Below, piece by piece: positions 40,014-48,305 of a DNA stretch of 64,000 nucleotides. Position numbers and translations under genes: made by a program. This DNA comes from Coriobacteriales bacterium. GTDB taxonomy: Bacteria; Actinomycetota; Coriobacteriia; Coriobacteriales; UBA8131. How positions within the stretch are numbered: position 1 is the stretch's first letter; each line of letters starts with the position of its first letter. The notes under the pieces were generated by a model. It was not told the origin of the DNA, did no database searches, and saw nothing but the letters and a program-made list of their open reading frames with translations. The DNA is taken from positions 1 through 64,000 of the forward strand of contig JAITDU010000048.1 in the NCBI GenBank assembly GCA_031282405.1, given 5' to 3'.

Positions 40014-41975
40014 TCAGGACTCCGGTGTAAGGTTTCCCACGGTATTAGCAATGGGTTCATCGGCAACAGGCTCAAGGTAGAACAACACCGTATCCCACTC
40101 TACGGGGCTGGCGTTTTCCACACAGACCTCGCGGATCGTGCCCATCTGCTCGGAGCTGATCTCGTTCATGAGTTTCATGGCTTCGACAATACAGAGCGTC
40201 TGGCCGGCCGTGACCTCCGTGCCCACCTCCACAAAAGGCGGTTTATCGGGAGCGGGGGCGGCATAGAAGGTGCCTACCATCGGCGATGTGACGGGCAGCC
40301 AGGTAAGCGGTCGGTCGGTGCCGTCAGCGTTGGGCGCGCCTTTGGGTGGCGGCGCGGTTTCTGTCGATGCCCCAATTGTGGCACTGGCCTTCTCTGCCGC
40401 AGCGCCTGTTTGAGCGGCGGGGTCGGTTGCAGGGCCGCTGAGCTTTGATGTGTCGAATTCTCCCAGCGTCGTGCCGGCAGCGCGCACAGTCACCTTCGAC
40501 CCGGCCTCCTCGACCGTGACCTCGCCTACACCGGTCTCTTCGACGATGCGGATAAGCTCGCGGATCTGGTTCATATCCACAGTTTCTACCTCCTTGGTGA
40601 TCGATGATTCTTCCTCCATCAACCACGGTGTTTTTTCAGAAGTACGGTGCTTGGAAAGATACGTGCGAGCCTCATTGGGAAACAGCGCCCACATCAGCAC
40701 ATCCTCTTCGGTTTTAGCTAACTCGCCGGCCTCTTTTGCCACTTCATCGTACGTGGTCGTCACAAGTGTGGAGGGTGCGGTGTCAACATCCAGCTGCTCT
40801 TGGCTTCCTAAGACTTTTTGCACAACCTCTTTGTCAAGCGGGCCTGGCGCACGACCATAATAGCCTGCTATGTAGTCTTTCATCTCAGTAGAGATTACGC
40901 TCCAACGCTTGCCCGTGAGCACGTTGAACACAGCCTGGGTACCGACGATCTGGCTCATCGGTGTGACCAAAGGCGGATAGCCAACCTCGGCGCGCACGCG
41001 CGGAATTTCCTCCATAACGTCGGGCAGACGCTCTGCGGCCTTTTGCACCTCCAGCTGGCTGATAAGATTGCTCATCATGCCACCGGGTACCTGGTGACTG
41101 TAAACCTGCATATGGATCAGTGAACTGACGCCGCGTTTGTAGTTGCCCCGCTGGCGCACACCCTCCCAGTACTCGCTGATTTCAAACAGCGTATCCAGAT
41201 CCAAGCCGGTATCATAGCCGCTTTCCTTGAGCGCCGCGACTATCATTTCTACGGCCGGCTGCGAATTGCCAAAAGCCAACGGAGCACTGGCCGTGTCAAC
41301 AATAGCCGCCCCGGCCTCGGCTGCCTTGATATAGTTAGCCGGTGCCATGCCACCCACATAGTGGCAGTGCACATGAATAGGAAGCCCGATATTCTCGCGT
41401 AAGGCCTTGACCATACGCTCAGTACGATACGGCGTGAGCATGCCCGCCATGTCCTTGATGCAAATGGAATCGGCACCTAATTCCTTGAGCTCAAGCGAAT
41501 ACTCGATATAGCTGTCTAAGGTATGCACGGGGCTCATCGTATAGGAGATGGCTCCTTCAAAATGGGCACCGGTCTCGGTTATGGCACGGGCGCAGTCCTT
41601 GATGTTGCGGATGTCATTTAAGGCATCAAACACCCTGAACACATCGATGCCGTTGCGGTGAGAGGCTTTGACAAAACGGTCGACTATCTCCTGGGAATAA
41701 TGGTGGTAACCAACCAGATTCTGGCCGCGCAGAAGCATCGACAAAGGCGTGTTCGGGCAATGTTTCTTGATAGCTCGCAGGCGCTCCCAGGGGTTCTCGT
41801 CCAAAAAGCGCAGACAGGTGTCAAACGTGGCACCTCCCCAGGACTCTATGGCCCAATAACCCACCTCATCCATCTTAGAGAGGATGGGCAGCATCTCGCC
41901 AATGCTCATACGCGTTGCCCACAGCGACTGATGGGCGTCGCGGATTGTAGTATCCATGATATGAAGTGTTCTCAT
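40014..41975 (-). CDS. fused carboxyltransferase and biotin carrier (PycB/OadA plus AccB-like)
   Basis: 653 residues. Residues 1-470 are the PycB/OadA carboxyltransferase: TTIRDAHQSLWATRM, FRVFDALNDIRN, IHVHCHYVGGMAPANY. From about 485 the sequence changes to an AccB-like biotin carrier: MNQIRELIRIVEETGVGEVT, a Pro/Ala/Thr linker, and the biotinylation motif VEAMKLMNEI near the end. The usual C terminus of PycB also holds a biotin domain, but here the preceding segment resembles the AccB N terminus. ATG 41975 follows AAGGAGG. Expected reaction: pyruvate to oxaloacetate or the reverse, with the adjacent AccC. Confidence 0.9.
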   Translation of the reverse strand: MRTLHIMDTTIRDAHQSLWATRMSIGEMLPILSKMDEVGYWAIESWGGATFDTCLRFLDENPWERLRAIKKHCPNTPLSMLLRGQNLVGYHHYSQEIVDRFVKASHRNGIDVFRVFDALNDIRNIKDCARAITETGAHFEGAISYTMSPVHTLDSYIEYSLELKELGADSICIKDMAGMLTPYRTERMVKALRENIGLPIHVHCHYVGGMAPANYIKAAEAGAAIVDTASAPLAFGNSQPAVEMIVAALKESGYDTGLDLDTLFEISEYWEGVRQRGNYKRGVSSLIHMQVYSHQVPGGMMSNLISQLEVQKAAERLPDVMEEIPRVRAEVGYPPLVTPMSQIVGTQAVFNVLTGKRWSVISTEMKDYIAGYYGRAPGPLDKEVVQKVLGSQEQLDVDTAPSTLVTTTYDEVAKEAGELAKTEEDVLMWALFPNEARTYLSKHRTSEKTPWLMEEESSITKEVETVDMNQIRELIRIVEETGVGEVTVEEAGSKVTVRAAGTTLGEFDTSKLSGPATDPAAQTGAAAEKASATIGASTETAPPPKGAPNADGTDRPLTWLPVTSPMVGTFYAAPAPDKPPFVEVGTEVTAGQTLCIVEAMKLMNEISSEQMGTIREVCVENASPVEWDTVLFYLEPVADEPIANTVGNLTPES

Positions 41976-42006
41976 AGCACCTCCTTTGGGTTTCAAACGC
42001 GTGTTT

Positions 42007-42567
42007 TCATACACGTGTGATGTAGCGGCCATCGCGCGTGTCAATGCGCACGACATCGCCGTTGTCCACGAACATCGGCACCTGTACAACCGCTCCGGTC
42101 TCTAACGTGGCCGCCTTCGTACTCCCTCCCACCGTATCGCCCTTAAAACCAGGCTCGGTATCAGTGACCTCAAGCTCCACGAACATGGGCGCTTCGACAC
42201 CGATAAGTTCCTCGCCAGCGTATTGCAACGTGGCGGTATCATTTTCCTTGAGCCAATGGGCAGCCTCGCCAACTGTCTTAGCGTTTAAAGCTATCTGTTC
42301 GTAGCTGCTGTTGTCCATAAAATGATAGTCTTCGCCGTCATGGTAGAGATACTGCATCGCCTTGGTCTCCATGCGTACCTCTTCAAACTTCTCGCCGCTG
42401 CGAAACGTCAGGTCGTTGACACGGCCCGTACGGATGTCGCGGACCTTGGTGCGCACAAAAGCGCCGCCCTTGCCCGGCTTGACATGCTGGAACTCGATGA
42501 TGACGTTGGGTTTGCCATCAATCAGGATAGCCTTGCCGTTTTTGAAGTCAGCAGTGGAGATAGCCAC
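42007..42567 (-). CDS. efp: elongation factor P
   Basis: 186 residues from GTG 42567 (VAISTADFKNGKAILIDGKP). EF-P helps ribosomes through polyproline stretches. The tip loop is KPGKGGAF with a Lys at the modified position. The GTG is firmly supported: AAAGGATG precedes it, and the alternative ATG at 42600 lies inside the promoter -10 box. EF-P heads the long run carboxylase-Asp23-nusB-xseB-dxs and onward. The window also encodes proline-rich proteins (24750 and 11755) that would need it. Confidence 0.96.
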   Translation of the reverse strand: MAISTADFKNGKAILIDGKPNVIIEFQHVKPGKGGAFVRTKVRDIRTGRVNDLTFRSGEKFEEVRMETKAMQYLYHDGEDYHFMDNSSYEQIALNAKTVGEAAHWLKENDTATLQYAGEELIGVEAPMFVELEVTDTEPGFKGDTVGGSTKAATLETGAVVQVPMFVDNGDVVRIDTRDGRYITRV

Positions 42568-42598
42568 GAAAACATCCTTTCTAGTGAAACGAACCTCC

Positions 42599-42627
42599 AT
42601 TATAGCAAGTCTGGTGCCGGGGGATAA
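42599..42627 (-). promoter_or_regulatory. promoter of the efp operon
   Basis: On the minus strand TTATCC (42622-42627) is followed after 17 nt by TATAAT (42599-42604) preceded by TGC, an extended -10. Transcription would begin near 42592, leaving a leader of about 25 nt before GTG 42567. Confidence 0.75.
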
Positions 42628-42997
42628 GCACTCAGCGGTAGCGGTTGCGTTACAGACTGCCTTCGCGGACGCTAAAAGCCCTTCTGCGGGAGAAGAATAC
42701 CGTGTTGTCACGGCGCCGCATTGGCCGCTGCGTTATGGCGAGCCGCCGCAGGCAAAGCACCAACATCATCGCTCGTGCAAACTCTCCTTTAGGGTTTAGT
42801 GCTACCCACGAACAGTCCTCGCTTACGCAGCACTGTCAAAGCCCTGTTGCTTCGCAAAATCGCCTTACGAACTTAAGCCAGCCAGAGTAGACAATCGGAC
42901 ATAATGGGGACTGTCCCCATTATGTCTTTTGAGTGACGGGGCTCTCCCTGTCCTGGCTGGATTACCACAGGCGGCATGCGTCGGAATGACTGTAGAC
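42628..42997. other. intergenic region between pepP and efp
   Basis: About 370 nt with no convincing gene. It contains the 29-nt palindrome at 42898-42926. The rest shows no coding bias or RNA signature that I recognise. It breaks the otherwise tight operon, and a new promoter for efp lies at its downstream edge. Confidence 0.5.
42898..42926. repeat. 29-nt perfect palindrome, REP-like
   Basis: GACATAATGGGGAC-T-GTCCCCATTATGTC has 14-bp arms and a 1-nt centre. It sits between pepP and efp on the minus strand, with TTTT just after it on the plus strand. Elements with a GGGGACNGTCCCC core resemble REP units mobilised by REP-associated transposases in other bacteria; this resemblance is from memory. 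It may also end pepP transcription. Confidence 0.8.
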
Positions 42998-44317
42998 TCA
43001 GATGATAATCAGCTCGCGAGGCGAGGTGGCAAAGCTGTCGTAGGAGCTGGGTGGAGTGGCAGCGCGCGCAGGCTGCGAGCGGCGGCCCTGTGCCTTGGCG
43101 ACCGGAGTGTCCCTGGCTACCGTGGCGGATTGATCCGTGTTCTCAGTGCTGAGTGGGGTGACAGGCTGGTCGTCAGGGAAGCTATAAGCGCATATCACGC
43201 CGCAATCCTCAATGCGTACACCACCACTGCCAGCCAGATAGACACCCGGCTCCACCGTAACGACGTTACCGGGTTCAAGCACGTCTTTGCTGTTGGGGGC
43301 AAGCGAGGGAGACTCGTGAACTTCGATGCCCACCCCGTGTCCCAATGAGTGCGAGAAATGCTCGGCGTGTCCTCTTTGGGCCAAACACTGCAGGGCGATG
43401 TCATGGGCTTTGGCACCCGCAAGGCCACTGCGCAAGGCCGCCTTAGCCTGGTTGTGCGCCTCAAGAACGGCGGCATACACGTCCTTTTGCTGAGACGTAG
43501 GCTGACCAATTACCAGGGTGCGGGTCATATCGGCACAGTAATCCTGAGAGCGGGCGCCAAAGTCCACTACGACGAAATCACCCTGCCTGAGCCGGCGTTG
43601 TCCCGGGCGGGCATGCGGCAGGGCGGAGTTGGGTCCCGAGGCCACTATCGGTGGGAAGGCCACCTCTTCGGCCCCCAGTTCGCCCAGGTTGAAGCGCAGT
43701 TTGTTAGCCACTTCTAACTCACTTATCCCCGGCTTTATCCATTCCAGTAGACGCATGAAGGCCCTGTCCGTGATACGCTGGGCCTTGCGCAGCAAATCCA
43801 GTTCCTCTTTGTCTTTGACCGCTCGCAAGGTGGCCATAAGGCTCCTGGTGTTGCTCAGGCGAGCCGTGCTCTTGGCCAACGTGCGGCTGAGGCCGCGATA
43901 CGCGCTCAGGGTGATAGTGGGCTCGTAGCCCATTTTAAACCTCGCGGCACCCTGGACGGATAACCCCTCCAGGTAGTTAAACAAGAATTCGGCATGCGAT
44001 ACGCGCGTGGCATCCACCTGCCACGAAGTGCCAGCGGCGCGGGCGCGCATGGACTCGACATAGCGGCTGTCAGTGTGCACCAGGCAGTCCTGAGCGGTGA
44101 CAAGCACCAGATGCGCCGGCTCGTCGTCAAAGACCTGTCGCCAACCTGTAAGCCAGCGCTGATTGGCCACAGCAAGGCTGATAAAACCGTCCAGACCACG
44201 CTCAACCAGCCGGGCACGCAGGCGGGAGAGCCTGGCTTTTGAGAAGGCGCTTTTCTCCCCGGCGGCCCTGGCTTTTGAGACGGCGCTTTTCTCCCCGGCG
44301 ATTGTAGGATGTTCCAT
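42998..44317 (-). CDS. pepP: M24-family Xaa-Pro aminopeptidase
   Basis: 439 residues. The creatinase-like N domain is followed by the M24 catalytic domain, whose metal ligands sit in VVVDFGARSQDYCADMTRT, HSLGHGVGIEVHE and VTVEPGVYLAG plus GVRIEDCG. It removes N-terminal residues before proline. The N terminus has a perfect 12-residue duplication (EKSAVSKARAAG, EKSAFSKARLSR), and the C terminus adds about 50 Ser/Ala/Pro-rich residues after PVTPLS. The aroQ-pepP-efp order is the classical one. Confidence 0.93.
   Translation of the reverse strand: MEHPTIAGEKSAVSKARAAGEKSAFSKARLSRLRARLVERGLDGFISLAVANQRWLTGWRQVFDDEPAHLVLVTAQDCLVHTDSRYVESMRARAAGTSWQVDATRVSHAEFLFNYLEGLSVQGAARFKMGYEPTITLSAYRGLSRTLAKSTARLSNTRSLMATLRAVKDKEELDLLRKAQRITDRAFMRLLEWIKPGISELEVANKLRFNLGELGAEEVAFPPIVASGPNSALPHARPGQRRLRQGDFVVVDFGARSQDYCADMTRTLVIGQPTSQQKDVYAAVLEAHNQAKAALRSGLAGAKAHDIALQCLAQRGHAEHFSHSLGHGVGIEVHESPSLAPNSKDVLEPGNVVTVEPGVYLAGSGGVRIEDCGVICAYSFPDDQPVTPLSTENTDQSATVARDTPVAKAQGRRSQPARAATPPSSYDSFATSPRELIII
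44231..44302. repeat. 36-nt tandem duplication in the pepP N terminus
   Basis: Two 36-nt units with only a few differences, CCTGGCTTTTGAGAAGGCGC at 44231 and CCTGGCTTTTGAGACGGCGC at 44267, encode the repeated 12-residue segment. Confidence 0.88.
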
Positions 44318-44331
44318 CCGCGCGTATCTCC

Positions 44332-44787
44332 TTACGTGGTGTTCTTTTTAATGTGCTCAACCAAAAAATTCAGCGCCTTCATATAGGAGGATACACCTTC
44401 GCCCATGAACTGGGCAATGCAGGCTTCGGCTATGAGCGAGTGGCGGCGGTATTCCTCGCGACGGGTAATGTCAGTAAGGTGTACTTCGACCACCGGGATC
44501 GGAACGGCGGCCACGGCGTCGCGCAAGGCCAGCGAGTAGGCGGCGTGTGCGGCGGGATTGTAGACGATGCCATCGTAGCTGCGCTGGGCCTTTTGGATGA
44601 AGTCGATTATTTGACCTTCGTGGTTCGTTTGAAAGAAATACAATTCGACCTCAGGCAAGCTCTCGGCGGCAAAGCCGGCCAGCGTCTTTTCCAACTCTGA
44701 GAGGGTCGTGGTACCATAGAGTTCCGGTTCCCTCGTACCGAGCAGATTGAGATTAGGCCCGTTGATGACCATTATTCGCATAGACAC
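44332..44787 (-). CDS. aroQ: 3-dehydroquinate dehydratase, type II
   Basis: 151 residues. Third step of the shikimate pathway. The start VSMRIMVINGPNLNLLGTRE, the catalytic Tyr in PELYGTTTL and His in YNPAAHAAYSLALRDA, and EVHLTDITRREEYRRHS are diagnostic. GTG 44787 is favoured because AGGAG lies 7 nt upstream; ATG 44781 would have a 13-nt spacing. It is separated from the other aro genes by a plus-strand MFS gene. pepP follows after 14 nt. Confidence 0.95.
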   Translation of the reverse strand: MSMRIMVINGPNLNLLGTREPELYGTTTLSELEKTLAGFAAESLPEVELYFFQTNHEGQIIDFIQKAQRSYDGIVYNPAAHAAYSLALRDAVAAVPIPVVEVHLTDITRREEYRRHSLIAEACIAQFMGEGVSSYMKALNFLVEHIKKNTT

Positions 44788-44994
44788 AGATACACTCCTT
44801 TGGGGCTGTACGGGCTTCAGAGGCCGGCAGGTGCTGGGCTGTTTGGGCCGTGGCACTCACAACTGGTGTCCGACATTGGTGGAACTCACCGCACGCTGGG
44901 GCTGCTTGGGCCGTGGGGTTCGCCGCACGCGGAGTTGCCACAAACCTGTACATGGCTCCCGCTTTTTGGCTTTTGGTTAGGATAGCTTAAATCC

Positions 44995-46359
44995 ATGAGT
45001 CTCCCAAGCCGTAATCCCCCAAAGGCCGACCGTACCGCTGAGCTTAACACCGAGCCGCCGAGTGAGCTGCCGGACAGCCTACGGGCCGACCCACAGACCA
45101 ACTCTCAAATTGAACCACAAACTGACTTCAAGCCCACGACAGCGCCCGACTCAAAGGCAGAGACTACACTTTGGAGCCGCGGGTTTGTGCTACTCTGCCT
45201 GCTGAACTTCTTGAACTTTGCCGGCATGTGGATGCTCCCGGCCATGCTGCCGGTCCATATCCTCAGATTGGGTGCCGAGTCCTGGATGCTCGGTTGGATC
45301 ATGGGGCTTACGGCTATCGCCACAATCATCACGCGACCGTTGGCGGGTTTTGCCGTAGACCGCTTTGGGCGTCGTGGCGTGTTCACGGTGGGAACGATCG
45401 GCATGATCGTGACCTGCCTGGGCTTTGCCGTGATGCCCGTCTTAGGCGCGGTGCTGGCCATCCGCTTCATCCAGGGTTTGGCCTGGGGCTTTACGAATAC
45501 CGCCTGTACGACAATAGCCGCAGACGCCATACCCAAACCACGCTACGGCGAGGGCATGGGCTATTTCACGCTGGCCTCCTCGCTGGCAATGATTATCTCG
45601 CCGGCCCTGTCACTCGGCGTGTTCTACGCTCTGGGCGGCGGTGTCTCGGCCCTCATCTGTGCGGCCTTCTTCTGCCTGTCTCTAGCCTGTAGCTGTTTTG
45701 TGAGCTATCGCCGTGTTGCCACACGTCCGCTGCGAGCCACAAAGACAGCTGGAGAGAAACGCACTGTGCAGACGCAAACCCGTGCAGCACTGCGTTTTAT
45801 CAGACATACGCTGCTGGAGCGCTCAGCGCTGGGTGCCGGTGTGTGCATGATGCTTACGGCCTCGTCATATGGCCTCGTACAGACGTTTTTGCCCGCCATG
45901 CTTGATGCCGGCAGACAGGAGTTCGTGGGCCCGTTCTTTATCGTAATGGCGGTCGTGGCCCTCATCGCCCGGCCGCTGTTTGGCCGGTGGGCCGATACAC
46001 GTAACTACTTTGAGCCGGCAGCCGCGGCTTTTATATGCATGGCGGTAAGCCTGATGCTGCTGGCACTACCCGCACACGTGGCCAGTTTGATGGGAGCGGC
46101 CGTCTTACAGGGCATAGGTTACAGCGCCGGGTTCTCGCTGTTCATGGCACTGGCCACACTGCACATCGATAAACCCTCGCGCCGCGGCGCGGCCATTGCC
46201 ACCGTGATGGTAGGTTTTGATATCGGTTCGGGGATAACCGCCGTGGGGCTCGGTGCGCTGTCCGCCTCTTTGGGCTTTGAGTTTATCTTTGGCCTTGGCG
46301 CACTCGTCGCCTTAGCCGGGCTGGCCCTCGTGCTGCTGCGGCGACGGTCGTTGTTTTAG
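44995..46359 (+). CDS. MFS transporter inserted within the aro cluster
   Basis: 454 residues with 12 helices after a hydrophilic N terminus of about 60 residues rich in Pro, Glu, Asp and Thr. The loop motif RPLAGFAVDRFGRRGVF is canonical, and the second half has ARPLFGRWADTRN. It resembles drug or metabolite exporters of the DHA1 type; the substrate is unknown. It is the only plus-strand gene between 18032 and 58354. It converges on aroB with 4 nt between stops and diverges from aroQ, so it splits the shikimate operon. Confidence 0.88.
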   Translation: MSLPSRNPPKADRTAELNTEPPSELPDSLRADPQTNSQIEPQTDFKPTTAPDSKAETTLWSRGFVLLCLLNFLNFAGMWMLPAMLPVHILRLGAESWMLGWIMGLTAIATIITRPLAGFAVDRFGRRGVFTVGTIGMIVTCLGFAVMPVLGAVLAIRFIQGLAWGFTNTACTTIAADAIPKPRYGEGMGYFTLASSLAMIISPALSLGVFYALGGGVSALICAAFFCLSLACSCFVSYRRVATRPLRATKTAGEKRTVQTQTRAALRFIRHTLLERSALGAGVCMMLTASSYGLVQTFLPAMLDAGRQEFVGPFFIVMAVVALIARPLFGRWADTRNYFEPAAAAFICMAVSLMLLALPAHVASLMGAAVLQGIGYSAGFSLFMALATLHIDKPSRRGAAIATVMVGFDIGSGITAVGLGALSASLGFEFIFGLGALVALAGLALVLLRRRSLF

Positions 46360-46363
46360 GCTT

Positions 46364-47638
46364 TCACTCCTGCAGTGCCTTAGTGTCAGCGGACATTTGT
46401 AAGAAGCGCGAAAGCGCACGGGTGAGTTCCGGTACCGTAAGGGTAAGCAGGCGGGGGCTGCCCGGCGCGTCTAACACTACGAGGCTTTGCTCGCTGCCAC
46501 GGTTCTTCTTGTCGTGGAGCATCGCTGCAACCAGGGCTTTTATAAACGCGTCATCAATCCTGATCTGAGGAGTGGCTTGGGCAGGGTCGTGCCCGCCAGC
46601 GGGTTCGCTGTCTGGCTTATGCTCAGCATCAGCTTCGTGACTTGGCTCAGCATCGGTCTTGCGGCTCGGCTCAGTATCGGTCTTGCGGCTCGCGTCGGCG
46701 GTCATCATCAAACTCGGCTCCAGACCAAGGCGAGAAAATAGATGGTCTTGGAGGGCGGCCAGGCCCTCGGGCGCACATTGGGCAGCAAAGCGCATGCCCT
46801 CCACGACCGCCTGCCCATGGCTGAGCGAACCGGACGGCAAAACCGCCTCCAAGGCGTGACCAAGGCTATGCCCGTAGTTTAGAATGAAGCGGTGTCCTTC
46901 GTCCAGTGGGTCGGTCTCAACCACGGCAAGCTTGAATTCAACAGCGCGGCGCACAGCCTCACGTAGGGCCTCGGGGCTGCGCCGGGCGACCAGCTCCTGG
47001 GCCTGAGCACACAGCCATTCCAAAAAGCTGCCACCTTTGAGCAGAGCAGCCTTGGCAACCTCGGCAACGCCGCTCATAAAGGCCGCCTTGGGCAAAGTCG
47101 ATAACAGCTCTGTGTCGGCAAGCACAAAAAGCGGTGCCTTATAGACCCCGATGAGGTTCTTATAATTGCTAAAATTTATAGCAGTTTTAGCACCAAGGGC
47201 CGCGTCGACCTGAGCCAGAAACGTCGTTGGCACCGTAACGCTGTCCAGACCTCGCATATAGGTGCCAGCTGCCAATCCCGCAACATCGCTCGTGCTCCCA
47301 CCACCAAAACTGATGATCACACTTGAGCGTTGTGTGCCAAGATCACTCAAGCGCTGCCATAACATCTCCAGCACCACTGCGGTCTTGGCCTCCTCGCCCG
47401 GGGGTATCACGATCACATCCGTCTTGAAGCCGTGCGTGTCCAGATTGGTTTGCAAGACAGGGCCGTGCAGGCCGAACACCGCCTCGTCACTGATAATGAC
47501 CGCATGTCGACCGGCGATACGCGTAGACATAAGCGCGCCCAGATCCCGAACGGCGCCCGGAGCCACGACCACTGAAGTGGCGGTGGGCGGTACGGCAAAC
47601 ACCGTATCGAAGCAATAGCCCGTCTCGTCGCCGCTCAT
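46364..47638 (-). CDS. aroB: 3-dehydroquinate synthase with repeat insertion
   Basis: 424 residues; second step of the shikimate pathway, NAD- and metal-dependent. Diagnostic blocks: PPGEEAKTAVVLEMLW, SFGGGSTSDVAGLAAGTYMRG, FLAQVDAALGAKTAINF, RFILNYGHSLGHALEAV and the metal His in GSLSHGQAVVEGM. Near residues 310-355 an Asp/Glu/Ser/Lys-rich insert with 8-residue repeats (KTDTEPSR, KTDAEPSH) breaks the helical domain; its DNA has 24-nt units. Usual AroB is about 360 residues. ATG 47638 overlaps the aroK stop (ATGA). Confidence 0.95.
   Translation of the reverse strand: MSGDETGYCFDTVFAVPPTATSVVVAPGAVRDLGALMSTRIAGRHAVIISDEAVFGLHGPVLQTNLDTHGFKTDVIVIPPGEEAKTAVVLEMLWQRLSDLGTQRSSVIISFGGGSTSDVAGLAAGTYMRGLDSVTVPTTFLAQVDAALGAKTAINFSNYKNLIGVYKAPLFVLADTELLSTLPKAAFMSGVAEVAKAALLKGGSFLEWLCAQAQELVARRSPEALREAVRRAVEFKLAVVETDPLDEGHRFILNYGHSLGHALEAVLPSGSLSHGQAVVEGMRFAAQCAPEGLAALQDHLFSRLGLEPSLMMTADASRKTDTEPSRKTDAEPSHEADAEHKPDSEPAGGHDPAQATPQIRIDDAFIKALVAAMLHDKKNRGSEQSLVVLDAPGSPRLLTLTVPELTRALSRFLQMSADTKALQE
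46618..46691. repeat. 24-nt tandem repeats inside aroB
   Basis: GGCTCAGCATCGGTCTTGCG is the core of unit 46644-46667 and is repeated almost exactly at 46668-46691, with a more diverged unit at 46618-46643. Each unit encodes 8 residues in frame. Confidence 0.88.
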
Positions 47639-48276
47639 GACAGCTCGCCTTGTGCCAGGACTGCGCAGATCTCGTCGACTACCCCGTCTTGATCCCGATG
47701 ATCGGTATCGACCGTATACGTGGCAAGCGCCGCATAAAAGCCTTCGCGCTGTGCCAGGAGCGTGGCAACGGCCCGTTCCAAAGCGGCAGGTGAACTGTCC
47801 GTCTGTTCGAGGGCACTTCTCAGCACCGGGCGGTTTTGGGGATGAGAAATCCGCCGCAACGCTTGCTGGGGCGAGACGGTAAGATAGATTACCGGGCCCA
47901 TCTGCACCAGCAAGGCGCGATTTTCCGCGCTGAGTATAATGCCGCCGCCGCATGACAATACCGAAGGCTCAGATACAGCCTGTTCGCACAAACACACATG
48001 CTCCTGCCGGCGGAAGTAGTCTTCTCCCCTCTTATCGAATATGGTGGGGATGCTCAAACCGGTCCGTTGTTGGACAAGATCGTCTGTATCGACACAGGGT
48101 AAATTCAAACGACGCGCGAGCAGGCGTGAGACGGTCGTTTTCCCCGAGCCCATAAAGCCTATGAGGATAATATGTCGCACAGAAGGCGCAGACGGCGAAA
48201 ACACGAAAGCAGACGCAAGTTGCGAAGATGCGGAAGCAGACATGAAGGGTGAAGATGCAGGACCGGCAGTGTGCAT
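47635..48276 (-). CDS. aroK: shikimate kinase
   Basis: The core matches shikimate kinase: IILIGFMGSGKTTVSRLLARRL (P-loop GFMGSGKTT), DTDDLVQQRTGLSI and the Arg lid QNRPVLR. About 33 Ser/Ala/Pro-rich residues precede the core in the 213-residue reading, with no clear ribosome site for any start. Translation could begin at ATG 48243 or a GTG just before RHIILIG. The gene is between aroC and aroB, the conserved order. Confidence 0.92.
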   Translation of the reverse strand: MHTAGPASSPFMSASASSQLASAFVFSPSAPSVRHIILIGFMGSGKTTVSRLLARRLNLPCVDTDDLVQQRTGLSIPTIFDKRGEDYFRRQEHVCLCEQAVSEPSVLSCGGGIILSAENRALLVQMGPVIYLTVSPQQALRRISHPQNRPVLRSALEQTDSSPAALERAVATLLAQREGFYAALATYTVDTDHRDQDGVVDEICAVLAQGELS

Positions 48277-48305
48277 GGCAGTGTATATGGCAGCGAGCCT
48301 GAGCG

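Noticed and set aside
42007-42711. Longer EF-P reading from upstream starts
   Set aside because: The upstream ATG at 42600 overlaps the TATAAT box, and GTG 42567 matches the family start with a good ribosome site.
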